Positions 1-7,332 are shown, counted from the stretch's first letter. The stretch is 17,156 bases of DNA from Pseudomonadota bacterium (GCA_022360105.1 JAKSDL010000871.1:1-17156), one strand, 5' to 3'. Notes: generated by a model not told the origin, from the letters alone. Made by a program: numbers and translations.

Positions 1-1055
1 AGCGGTTTCTTTTCATCTCTTTGATGAACCAGATATTGTAGGCTATCCTTGGAATAGAAACCATATATTTTGCGAGGAGGGTACTTCTGGGCATCATCCC
101 AAATCCAGGTATCGAAACCGTTGGAATAAAATATTACCGGGCGTTGATTATACTTACTTTCCAGTCCATCAGCATAGTCTATTGCTTGCTTTCTGCCTCT
201 TTCAGGCTCTACGGCTGTCTTCTTGGCTTCAATGATTGCCAACGGTTTTCCATCATCACCGGGTAATACATAATCTGCATAACCAACTCCTGAAGGGGTT
301 GGCTGATACTCAACTTCCATCTCCTCAACCACATCAGGTTGTTTTGTCGGGGACGATGTCAAGTTCCAGCCTACATCCGCCAATTGTGAATCTATCAAAA
401 ATCTGCGTGTTGCAGCCTCATCAAATTCCAGTTCATTCGCTACTTTTTCAGCCTTGGAGGCAATGCTCTGCAACTCGTCTGCTGTTTTTTCCGCTTCCAG
501 TCGTTGTTGGCGTTCTTGCTGAAGTTGAGCTAACAGTATTTGCATTTGAGATTCCTGTTTGGCATACTTCTCCAGCAATGCTGATTTCTCTCTCTTCAGT
601 GTTTGAGTATCTAGATTATCCTTGGTGGGAAGGATATAGTCCGGAAGTGTTTTGACATCGCCGCCAACAGCAGTAATATTTAGCCAGCGACCCAAATCGT
701 AAGCTTCTTTAACCAGTTGCACCGCAGCTTTTGAAGTACATTTTTCACCATGGGCTGCTTTGTTACCATATATCCGAAGGGCGTGAAGCTTTTCCTGAAT
801 CACTCTTGGTGTAGAAGCTGTGAAAGAGTCATTTTTAAGCAAGTCCATAAAAGTGGACATGGGTTGCTTAGGTAAATCATATGTTTTATAAACTGCTCCA
901 ACCAGGCATTCTCCAAATGCTCTTAATTTAACCAGAGCCCCTTCCGGGTCCGGATAGGCATAGCTTTCGGAAAATCCTCCCAATGAAGCCAATTCCGGCC
1001 ATTGCTTTCTTAAAAACTCAAAATTTTTAGATTGCATAATAATTTTTGTGTTCAT
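1..1055 (-). CDS. hsdR: Type I restriction enzyme R subunit, N-terminal part (truncated by window edge)
   Basis: This is the 5' part of the R (restriction/translocase) subunit of a type I restriction-modification complex. The reading frame is open from the ATG at 1055 to the window edge, about 351 codons. Residues about 35-130 resemble the DUF4145-type N-terminal domain of EcoKI-class HsdR (KLRAFGE, then LRIYGNKAAHGE). Residues about 150-212 form a charged, Glu/Gln/Lys-rich coiled coil. The HSDR_N nuclease domain follows with PD-(D/E)xK residues visible as D261 (ADYVLP) and E276-A-K278 (IIEAKK). The helicase/translocase motor and the hsdM and hsdS genes would lie beyond the left edge. Neither candidate start has a Shine-Dalgarno. 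The second ATG at 1037 (MQSKNFEFL) fits the usual family N-terminus better and suits the predicted transcription start, so 1037 is a real alternative. Intact nuclease residues argue for an active enzyme. Confidence 0.93.
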   Translation of the reverse strand, partial: MNTKIIMQSKNFEFLRKQWPELASLGGFSESYAYPDPEGALVKLRAFGECLVGAVYKTYDLPKQPMSTFMDLLKNDSFTASTPRVIQEKLHALRIYGNKAAHGEKCTSKAAVQLVKEAYDLGRWLNITAVGGDVKTLPDYILPTKDNLDTQTLKREKSALLEKYAKQESQMQILLAQLQQERQQRLEAEKTADELQSIASKAEKVANELEFDEAATRRFLIDSQLADVGWNLTSSPTKQPDVVEEMEVEYQPTPSGVGYADYVLPGDDGKPLAIIEAKKTAVEPERGRKQAIDYADGLESKYNQRPVIFYSNGFDTWIWDDAQKYPPRKIYGFYSKDSLQYLVHQRDEKKP

Positions 1056-1067
1056 GGCCGCTTAATC

Positions 1068-1083
1068 AGCAAAGGCCATGCCA
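1068..1083 (-). promoter_or_regulatory. Sigma-54 (-24/-12) promoter for hsdR
   Basis: Read on the minus strand the site is TGGCATGGCCTTTGCT. It fits TGGCAYR-N4-TTGCW at every defined position, with GG and GC separated by exactly 10 bases, and differs from the TGGCACG ideal at one base. It lies wholly in the gap between the stop of the sigma-54 activator gene and hsdR. With the usual 12-base distance, transcription would start near 1057, two bases before the ATG at 1055 and twenty before the ATG at 1037. The assignment is by motif and context, and the neighbouring activator strongly supports it. Confidence 0.82.
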
Positions 1084-1084
1084 T

Positions 1085-2590
1085 TTAAATTTCGATGCCG
1101 TATTTACCCATCCAATTAGTTAAGGTTTGGTAATTTTTCAAACCTAAATCTTCTGCTGCTTTTGTTTTATTCCCGTTGTGTTTCTGCAAGGCTCTTTCGA
1201 TGTAATGCTTTGCTACCATCTCCATAATATTCTGAATTTTAAACTCTTTATCAATTGAGCGAAAAAGTACACTTTCATTTTTAGTTGGTTGCTGGAACAT
1301 AGCTTCCTTAACATCATTTTCAGAAATGGACTTCCCTGAACTCCAAAGAGATGCTCTTAATAGAGTTGCATAAAGCTCACGAATATTGCCCGGCCAACTA
1401 TAGTTCAGCATAATATTTTTTGCCTTAGCAGAAATTTTTTTACCCCAATACCCAACTTGATCTTTTGCTTCTTCATTTATTTGTTCCAGTAGCCTTTCGC
1501 ATAGCAATCCAAAATCGCCGGTTCGCTCTCTTAATGGTGGTAATTGTAAAATACCAATCGCGACTCTATAGTATAAGTCCTCGCGAAATCGCCCTGCAGC
1601 CACCTCTTTTAGAAGGTCTTTATTAGTCGCTACAATGATTCTGACATTCACGGTTTTTTCTTTGGTCTCTCCCACTCGAACCAAGGTTCCATCCTGCAAT
1701 ACTCGTAGTAATCTTACTTGAGCATCCAATGGAAGTTCTCCGAACTCATCCAGAAAGAGGGTGCCTCCATCTGCTTCTTCGAAGTAACCTTTTTTATCAG
1801 TGTTTGCCCCGGTAAATGCGCCTTTAGCGTGCCCAAAAAGCGTAGAGTCAACTAGTTGATCGGGAATCGCTCCACAATTAAGAGCCAGAAAAGGTTGATT
1901 GCTTCGACCACTGGCATTATGGATGGCTCTGGCAAACAGTTCTTTTCCAGTTCCGGTCTCCCCAATGATCAGTACCGGCAGATTTCTTACGGCAAGCTGT
2001 GAGGCACGTACTTTCTGTTTATCGACCTGGGGGTTCTGGGTAATGATACTATCAAAAGCAGCATCAGGTCTCACGGGGGCTTCCATGAGTTGCTGCAAGG
2101 CAACATCATTTTTGGAGGCTAGCAAAGGCAAATACTCCGCTGATATGTCAAAAGGTATTTCAACATCTTTTACCCCCTCTTCAACAGATGACTGAATGAA
2201 TTTTGCGGCATATTTTGTTTTTCCTAATAGTACCCAAATTGCCGTCATTGTAGGGGTACCCGGACTTAAATGGATAACAATTTCAGCATTGGGATAATCT
2301 CGTTTTACATTTGACAAATGACGGTCAGCAGCGCCGTGAACAGCCTGAAAATCAACAGGTGATTTCAGTTTAATGTCTTCAGCTGTAAAATCGTTAATAT
2401 CGTAAGATCGAATCCATTCCAGATAAGGCTTAACATCTCTAGCAGGATAGTTATAAATAAGCTTAACAGCTGTAAAATCTCGCTTCTTTAAAGCTGCTAA
2501 TAACGGGCCTGGCAAAGCATCCTTTTCATTCATACTGGAATAAGCATTTAAATCTGCTGCCCCAATCCAGGAAACTAAAACTTTATCCAC
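1085..2590 (-). CDS. RtcR-like CARF-domain sigma-54-dependent transcriptional activator
   Basis: A 501-residue bacterial enhancer-binding protein. Residues 1 to about 165 form a Rossmann-like sensor resembling the CARF domain of RtcR: a start strand (VLVSWIGAAD), then IVIHLSPGTPTM at 104-115 and KYAAKFIQSS at 126-135. The matching stretch of E. coli RtcR has the same IHxTTGT...ARLIQSS layout. The AAA+ domain has Walker A GETGTGKE (210-217), the sigma-54-contacting GAFTGA loop (257-262), Walker B LFLDEFGEL (278-286) and an arginine-finger region FREDLYYR (335-342). A Fis-type HTH lies at about 463-498 (GNKTKAAEDLGLKNYQTLTNW). Start is GTG at 2590 with AAGG five bases upstream. There is no receiver domain, so control is by ligand. 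In RtcR, the CARF domain represses the ATPase until RNA-derived ligands bind. Here no rtcBA genes are nearby; the next gene on the same strand is hsdR, 29 bp away behind a sigma-54 promoter. It is therefore the likely regulator of this restriction system rather than of RNA repair (inference). Confidence 0.9.
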   Translation of the reverse strand: MDKVLVSWIGAADLNAYSSMNEKDALPGPLLAALKKRDFTAVKLIYNYPARDVKPYLEWIRSYDINDFTAEDIKLKSPVDFQAVHGAADRHLSNVKRDYPNAEIVIHLSPGTPTMTAIWVLLGKTKYAAKFIQSSVEEGVKDVEIPFDISAEYLPLLASKNDVALQQLMEAPVRPDAAFDSIITQNPQVDKQKVRASQLAVRNLPVLIIGETGTGKELFARAIHNASGRSNQPFLALNCGAIPDQLVDSTLFGHAKGAFTGANTDKKGYFEEADGGTLFLDEFGELPLDAQVRLLRVLQDGTLVRVGETKEKTVNVRIIVATNKDLLKEVAAGRFREDLYYRVAIGILQLPPLRERTGDFGLLCERLLEQINEEAKDQVGYWGKKISAKAKNIMLNYSWPGNIRELYATLLRASLWSSGKSISENDVKEAMFQQPTKNESVLFRSIDKEFKIQNIMEMVAKHYIERALQKHNGNKTKAAEDLGLKNYQTLTNWMGKYGIEI

Positions 2591-2769
2591 CCTAACCTTT
2601 ATTATTTAATAGTTATTTTTCTTTACTTGATCGACGCTCAGCAAACCCTCCCAAAACACCGTTCCAACTTAAAGGAAGGTGAGATCAAAATCAATATGAA
2701 CATCTTGGACTTGGCTTTCACTACAAACAACTCAGTCGTTGCAGTTGAAAGAATTAAACTACTTTGTGA

Positions 2770-3564
2770 TTAACTCGAAGCGGATTCATAGGCGTTTAAG
2801 CAGATACGCCAGAGGAAATGGACAATAGTAGAACCTATTGTTATTGCCGCAATCATGCCTGCCAGGGGAATCCAATCCTTGATATCAAAAAGGAAACGAT
2901 TCGGAGCATTAAAAATCAGAAGCACCGGAATAACGAAGGTTAATACTTTTCGAATCAGATTGGCGTAGATAAAATCCGGCCAGCGAGATACTTGTTGAAG
3001 TTGCATACGTAAGAAATTTATGCCTGTCCCTTCCAACATCCAGAACATGCTACAAGAAATGATTATTTCAATCAGTCCGGTTAGCATAAAAGCCAGCGCC
3101 ACCAAGAAAGGTAGGATCACCCAGACCAGCCAGGAGAATCCCAGGTCAATTCCAAAATAGATCATGCAACTCCAGGGAATAACAAATAAGGGAGTACTCC
3201 CGGCCGAAATTCTGCGAAAGTACACTGAAAACAGAGAGCTGGCCGGTTTTACCAGAATAAAATCCAACCCGCCCTGCCTGATTAAAAGAGATAGTTCCCA
3301 AAAATTTGGTGCCAAAAATGACATCTGCAGATGATTTACGGCCAACACAAATGACATAAAAAACATCAATTGTTCACGGTTCCAGGTCCCAATGGTCTGC
3401 ACGTGGTTATAGATTATATCTACCGTTGCAAAAACCGAAGCATAGAAAAAGACATCCATCACAATCAGCAATACGAAATGCATGCGAAAGGACATGGCTT
3501 CGATAAAGCAGGTTTTAATGAATTCCCTGTATAAAGTTAGATAGTATTTCGTTCTGCCCAGCAT
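2770..3564 (-). CDS. ABC-2 type transporter permease (COG3694-like)
   Basis: A 264-residue integral membrane protein, third gene of a three-gene ABC operon. I chose the ATG at 3564 rather than a longer frame to 3645, because it follows the upstream stop (3567-3569) by two bases, has GGGG about eight bases upstream, and the extra residues would overlap the preceding gene. Hydrophobic segments suggest about six membrane helices (for example MHFVLLIVMDVFFYASVFA, VILPFLVALAFMLTGLIEII and a C-terminal LAGMIAAITIGSTIVHFLW). The stretch RQGGLDFILVKPASSLFSV, between the second and third hydrophobic regions, is typical of the COG3694 permease family, which occurs paired with a COG4587 permease and a COG4586 ATPase. 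The substrate is unknown. It would form the membrane pore as a heterodimer with the other permease. Confidence 0.85.
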   Translation of the reverse strand: MLGRTKYYLTLYREFIKTCFIEAMSFRMHFVLLIVMDVFFYASVFATVDIIYNHVQTIGTWNREQLMFFMSFVLAVNHLQMSFLAPNFWELSLLIRQGGLDFILVKPASSLFSVYFRRISAGSTPLFVIPWSCMIYFGIDLGFSWLVWVILPFLVALAFMLTGLIEIIISCSMFWMLEGTGINFLRMQLQQVSRWPDFIYANLIRKVLTFVIPVLLIFNAPNRFLFDIKDWIPLAGMIAAITIGSTIVHFLWRICLNAYESASS

Positions 3565-3566
3565 TT

Positions 3567-4361
3567 TTACATCCCCGCACCAGTATAGAGTTTCAACCCT
3601 TTTCTCCAGACAAACAGGATCAGCAGATTCAACAAAACTGTCCAAAAAACAAGATTGATAATTGCCAACAGAAATCCATCTCCTGTTCCCATAAAGGTCT
3701 TCACCGGAACAAAGGTCACATAAGGAAACGGCGTATAGGCAAGCATTTCAGCTGCCCATTCCGGGAACAGATCCAGGGGAATGATGTTGCCGGATAGCAA
3801 TTGAATGATTGTTTCCGCTATGACAGCTAGCACCCAGGTTTCTTCCAGCCAGAAAGTCATTAAACCGATCAGGTATTGTAGGCTGAACCAGAAAAATCCA
3901 ACCAATATTGCCAAAACCATCCCTTTGGCGAAACTGGTGGTTTCAAAACCGTTAAAAAACTGGGGAAACACAGTCAGCAGAAATACCAGGCTCAGCACCC
4001 CGATAAACATTTGGATGAACAACCTGCTTAGAAAATTGGTTACCTGGAATTCGTAAAGGCTGAAAGGGTAAATTAAATAGGTGGACACCCTTCCCAAACG
4101 AATGTCTTCGGACAGTTTCCCAAAATTATAGGAGCGGCTGATCAGCATCAGGATCATCGTCCAGAGATGATAAGTCAGCATTTCGGAAAGTGAGTAATTG
4201 CCAATCCGAATCTCTTCATCGCCTTGAAAAATGCTGTACCACAGGCTGATCTTAACAAAAAAGAAGACCAGGACCGGTCCCACTACCATCAATAAGAAAT
4301 TCACCCTATAAACCAGGGTATTTGACCAATGCACCTTAATGGTCTGCCACCATTTTATCAT
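3567..4361 (-). CDS. ABC-2 type transporter permease (COG4587-like)
   Basis: A 264-residue membrane protein, second gene of the operon. The N-terminus (WSNTLVYRVNFLLMVVGPVL) and the central SEDIRLGRVSTYLIYPFS segment match the COG4587 style of ABC-2 permease. About six transmembrane helices are apparent, with the conserved late motif SGNIIPLDLFPEWA before a final helix pair. The start ATG at 4361 lies three bases after the ATPase stop, with a good ribosome site (AAGGGAG) inside the end of the ATPase gene. This implies translational coupling. It is similar in size to, but clearly different in sequence from, the other permease, so the pore is probably heterodimeric. These three-gene exporters are widespread but mostly lack a defined substrate. 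Confidence 0.87.
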   Translation of the reverse strand: MIKWWQTIKVHWSNTLVYRVNFLLMVVGPVLVFFFVKISLWYSIFQGDEEIRIGNYSLSEMLTYHLWTMILMLISRSYNFGKLSEDIRLGRVSTYLIYPFSLYEFQVTNFLSRLFIQMFIGVLSLVFLLTVFPQFFNGFETTSFAKGMVLAILVGFFWFSLQYLIGLMTFWLEETWVLAVIAETIIQLLSGNIIPLDLFPEWAAEMLAYTPFPYVTFVPVKTFMGTGDGFLLAIINLVFWTVLLNLLILFVWRKGLKLYTGAGM

Positions 4362-4364
4362 TGT

Positions 4365-5372
4365 CTACTCCCTTATTCCTGAAGGTGCGCTTGCCAAAAG
4401 ATCCGGATTCTCCATCACCGTTTTCATTACCCGTTCAATGGGCAGTTTTTCCGTGTTAAATTCCACCACGGGCAGGTGCTGAAGAATTTCGATGGTGGCA
4501 TCTTTCAATTTTACATGAGGGATTCGCAATTCTACTCGTGTTCCATCATGATTCCAGTGTGGGTCGTATTGATCGAGTAAATGGTGGTTTCCGACAGCAG
4601 TTTCAAAATCAAAAACAACATTTTTTTCTTTTCCCAGCAAATTAGAGAAAGTAACAATATCTCCGTCAAACCGGTTCTCCCCTTTCAAAATAAAAACCAA
4701 GCGTGAGCAAAGAGCTTCGACATCCGCCATGTAATGGGATGTCAGTAATATTGTACAGTGATTTTGCGCATGATAATCCTGTATAAACTTTCGGATGTTT
4801 CGTTGGGCGATCAGATCTAATCCTATGGTGGGTTCGTCCAGGAAGATGATGTCCGGTTTGTGCAAAAGACAGGACATCAGTTCCACTTTCATGCGTTCAC
4901 CCAGGGATAGTTTGCGGACATGTACCTGAAGCAGGTCCTTGACATCCAGAAGTTCCGAGAGTTCTCCTACTCGATTCCTGAAATCGCTGTTACCGATCTC
5001 ATAATACCGTTGCAGCAATTGAAACGAATCCATGGCCGGCAGATCCCACCAAAGCTGGGATTTTTGTCCCATCACCAGTGCGATCTTTTTTCGAAACATC
5101 CTTTCCCGTTTGGCAGGCTCGTGGCCGATGATACTAACCAAGCCGCCACTCGGAACCACAATACCCGTAAACATTTTTATCAATGTGGTTTTCCCCGCCC
5201 CATTGGGTCCCAGCAATCCGACTATTTCACCATCGGCAATTTCCATATCAAACGGTTTAACCGCTTCCCGTATTTCATACTTCCTGTTCACAAAGGATTT
5301 GAGAGTCCCCACAAACCCCGGTTCCTTTTGATACAACCTGAAATTCTTGTACAGTCCCTGGCATTTAATCAT
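4365..5372 (-). CDS. ABC-2 transporter ATP-binding protein (COG4586-like)
   Basis: A 335-residue cytoplasmic ATPase that powers the two downstream permeases. Visible motifs are Walker A GPNGAGKT (55-62), Q-loop Gln103 (MGQKSQLWWDLP), signature LSLGE (155-159), Walker B IIFLDEPTIGLD (from 175) and H-loop His213 (LLTSHYM). The Q-loop followed by QLWWDLPA, and the roughly 90-residue C-terminal extension after the nucleotide-binding domain, are features of the COG4586 family that accompanies COG4587/COG3694 permeases. It is first in the operon; a plausible promoter lies just upstream at 5396-5423. The ATG at 5372 has no obvious Shine-Dalgarno, which is odd, but residues 1-10 (MIKCQGLYKN) give a normal ABC N-terminus. 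The function is export of an unknown substrate. Confidence 0.92.
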   Translation of the reverse strand: MIKCQGLYKNFRLYQKEPGFVGTLKSFVNRKYEIREAVKPFDMEIADGEIVGLLGPNGAGKTTLIKMFTGIVVPSGGLVSIIGHEPAKRERMFRKKIALVMGQKSQLWWDLPAMDSFQLLQRYYEIGNSDFRNRVGELSELLDVKDLLQVHVRKLSLGERMKVELMSCLLHKPDIIFLDEPTIGLDLIAQRNIRKFIQDYHAQNHCTILLTSHYMADVEALCSRLVFILKGENRFDGDIVTFSNLLGKEKNVVFDFETAVGNHHLLDQYDPHWNHDGTRVELRIPHVKLKDATIEILQHLPVVEFNTEKLPIERVMKTVMENPDLLASAPSGIRE

Positions 5373-5395
5373 GGTTTTTTACTGATTGTGTCTGA

Positions 5396-5423
5396 ATTCT
5401 ATTTCGATCCAGTTGTTTTCCAA
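5396..5423 (-). promoter_or_regulatory. Candidate sigma-70 promoter for the ABC operon
   Basis: On the minus strand TTGGAA (5423-5418) and TAGAAT (5401-5396) are separated by 16 bases. This is a fair -35/-10 pair and would give a leader of roughly 16 bases before the ATPase ATG. Motif match only. Confidence 0.35.
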
Positions 5424-5499
5424 TTCAAATAGTTCGATTCTTCTTGTCTAAGATATGTAGCAATCGATTTTATTTCAATGGAAGAACTCAAGAACTCCG

Positions 5500-5632
5500 G
5501 ATTAAAGTTTATATTCTTATTTCGCCTGATGGGCAACCAAGTTGCCCATCCTACATTTCCTGCAGATTAAAGTTCAGATTCTCATTTGGTATATCCTGTA
5601 GGATGGGGCGGCGTAGCCTGCCCATCGCGGGA
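5500..5632. repeat. Diverged 65-bp tandem duplication carrying GATGGGC hairpins (REP-like)
   Basis: Two units start with GATTAAAGTT at 5500 and 5565 and share a similar next 20 bases (ATATTCTTATTT versus AGATTCTCATTT). Each contains a hairpin: 5528-5550 is a perfect 10-bp palindrome with a CAA loop (GATGGGCAAC/GTTGCCCATC), and 5602-5626 is an imperfect one (GATGGG...CTGCCCATC). The word TGTAGGATGGG appears on the plus strand at the second hairpin and in near form on the minus strand beside the first. Such GTAGGATGGGC palindromes resemble dispersed REP elements. The rest of 5373-5843 shows only the flanking promoters and no convincing gene. Confidence 0.72.
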
Positions 5633-5843
5633 TTATAACTCGAGCATCATATTGATACGTTTAACGAGCACGACGAATTTGGATCGTATTCAAATAATCA
5701 TCAAGGTCGAACTTACTGATTTTTAAAAAACTGTAAAAAAATCACCATCACAAGAATCGGGTTGCCTGAACCTGGCTTTCTCTTTAAAACTGAGATTGTA
5801 TAAAAGAACACTCATGCGTCACCAGTTTTAAACGGAGCGGATC

Positions 5844-6716
5844 ATGGACCAATTTGAGCAATCACTTCAGGATTATGAACGAGTAGAGCAGGCGTTGCAG
5901 TATCTGGAAGGTAATTTCAAACAGCAGCCTTCTTTAGGGGAGATCGCAGCCAGTGCCAATTTGAGTGAGTTCCATTTTCAGAAATTGTTCAGCAGATGGG
6001 TTGGAATCAGCCCTAAGAGATTTCTGCAGTATGTCACCAAGGAATATGCGAAACAATTGTTGCAATCGCCCCGCAGTCTGCTGGATGTTACCTATGATTC
6101 CGGACTATCCAGCCCTGGTCGGCTCTATGATCTGTTTGTAAAATGTGAAGCCATTACACCGGGTGAATACAAAGAAAAGGGATCGGGATTGACAATCTTC
6201 TACGGATTTCATCCATCTCCCTTCGGAGAGTGCCTGTTATCCGTCACTGAACGTGGAATTTGTGGGCTTAGTTTTGTCAAGACCCGGAAATCAGACATGC
6301 TGGAATCCTTAAACAGACAGTGGCCCATGGCAACAATTAAAGAGTCGCACAAAGAGACACAACCTTACATTGAGCAGATTTTTCGTATCAATGTTGAATC
6401 GGAATCGGCTCCCTTGCATTTGTTTGTCAAAGGAACCAACTTTCAGATCAAGGTCTGGGAAGCATTAATTCATATTCCTTTTGGAGCTGCCGTGACCTAT
6501 GAAGACATAGCCAGGCATATAGGCAATCCGGGGGCTGTTCGCGCTGTAGGGACAGCAATAGGCAAGAACCCGATTCCATTTTTAATCCCCTGTCATCGAG
6601 TGATAAGAAAAATGGGTGAATTCGGTAATTACGGGGAAGGTCCTCTCAGGAAAAAGGCTATCCTTGGCTGGGAAGCGGCCAAATACAATGAAGCACAAAC
6701 TTCCCTGGCAGGATAA
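5844..6716 (+). CDS. AraC-type HTH / methylated-DNA-protein-cysteine methyltransferase fusion (Ada-like, no N-Ada domain)
   Basis: A 290-residue fusion. Residues about 12-110 form an AraC-type double helix-turn-helix (LGEIAASANLSEFHFQKLFSRWVGISP, then the second HTH ending ITPGEYK). Residues about 115-275 form an O6-alkylguanine transferase: a ribonuclease-like N-terminal part, then FQIKVWEALIHIPFG, the DNA-flipping region with Arg233 (AVRAVGTAIG), and the acceptor Cys250 in PFLIPCHRVI. The protein would remove alkyl groups from guanine O6 in a suicide reaction. The zinc-binding N-terminal domain that makes E. coli Ada a methyl-phosphotriester sensor is missing. If the HTH acts as a regulator, its trigger must therefore differ (inference). 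The ATG at 5844 has GGAG six bases upstream. It is a single-gene unit, divergent from the ABC operon and convergent with the stress-protein gene. Confidence 0.92.
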   Translation: MDQFEQSLQDYERVEQALQYLEGNFKQQPSLGEIAASANLSEFHFQKLFSRWVGISPKRFLQYVTKEYAKQLLQSPRSLLDVTYDSGLSSPGRLYDLFVKCEAITPGEYKEKGSGLTIFYGFHPSPFGECLLSVTERGICGLSFVKTRKSDMLESLNRQWPMATIKESHKETQPYIEQIFRINVESESAPLHLFVKGTNFQIKVWEALIHIPFGAAVTYEDIARHIGNPGAVRAVGTAIGKNPIPFLIPCHRVIRKMGEFGNYGEGPLRKKAILGWEAAKYNEAQTSLAG

Positions 6717-6731
6717 ATTTGAAGCGTCCAA

Positions 6732-6767
6732 TTGACACAATGAAACCCTTTGATCTCAATGTGTTAA
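6732..6767. terminator. Weak hairpin between convergent genes
   Basis: TTGACACAATGA and TCAATGTGTTAA can pair over 12 positions with one mismatch and one G-T pair, around a 12-base loop. It sits in the 91-bp gap between the convergent Ada-like and universal-stress genes. There is no T-tract on either side, so it is at best a weak or Rho-assisted terminator. Confidence 0.3.
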
Positions 6768-6807
6768 TATACGACTGTCAATCTTCGGGCGCGGTAACTT
6801 TAAACAA

Positions 6808-7332
6808 CTAGGCATCCAGGGGCACCAGAAACACAGGCATTTTTGCCCTGCGCATAACGCCACGAGTGGTGCTTCCGACAACAGCCTTGGTAAGCAGACT
6901 ACGTTGATGATGCCCCATCACAATCATATCGCAGCTCGCTTCAACAGAAACCTCAAGGATCTCATCTACAATCTTTCCCATACGGATGGTCACTCCTTCC
7001 ACGAGTGGCTTGTCACCTTCCAGACCTTCTTCCGAGGCCGCTCTCTGACCAAGTTTTTCCAGGGCATCTTTGATAATCGGTACCTGCTTTTGTTTTCCCA
7101 CTAGAATATTGCGAGCATAAGATTCATTTTCCTGTTGAATCTTTTCGTATGCCTCATCGCCGATCATATCGACCACAATATCTTTAGTTCTGGATGATTC
7201 GTCCTCAATAACGTGAAGAATCAAAATGCTCGCATGGGATTTAATGGCGAGGCTAACCGCATAGTCAAACACTTCTTTGGATCGTGACGACAAATCGGTG
7301 GTGAACAAAATTCTATTAAAATCATGGGCCAT
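6808..7332 (-). CDS. Universal stress protein (UspA family)
   Basis: A 174-residue single-domain cytoplasmic Usp protein. The N-terminal strand RILFTTDLS carries the usual ATP-contacting aspartate (D13). The C-terminal signature is G140-HH-Q143-RSLLTKAVV-G153-S154, followed by PVFLVP. The ATP-binding motif of the family is GxxGx9G(S/T); here the second glycine is glutamine, so ATP binding may be weakened (inference). The insert between about residues 90 and 110 (EEGLEGDKPLVEG) makes it longer than E. coli UspA (144 residues). Start ATG at 7332 has AGGAG seven bases upstream. It has its own upstream region after a strong terminator and so is probably transcribed alone. Confidence 0.92.
   Translation of the reverse strand: MAHDFNRILFTTDLSSRSKEVFDYAVSLAIKSHASILILHVIEDESSRTKDIVVDMIGDEAYEKIQQENESYARNILVGKQKQVPIIKDALEKLGQRAASEEGLEGDKPLVEGVTIRMGKIVDEILEVSVEASCDMIVMGHHQRSLLTKAVVGSTTRGVMRRAKMPVFLVPLDA

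Noticed and set aside
236..655. 139-codon plus-strand open frame
   Set aside because: It lies antisense inside hsdR, whose translation shows clear family domains; the plus frame has no recognisable composition.
1264..1275. AAAGT-AC-ACTTT palindrome as activator binding site for the sigma-54 promoter
   Set aside because: The distance from the promoter is plausible, but the arms are only five bases and unrepeated, inside coding sequence; not strong enough to annotate.
2695..2760. Hairpin after the ABC operon (CAACT...AGTTG) as terminator
   Set aside because: Arms are short or imperfect and no T-tract follows on the minus strand.
5444..5638. 64-codon plus-strand frame
   Set aside because: It is mostly translation of the tandem hairpin repeat and has no ribosome site.
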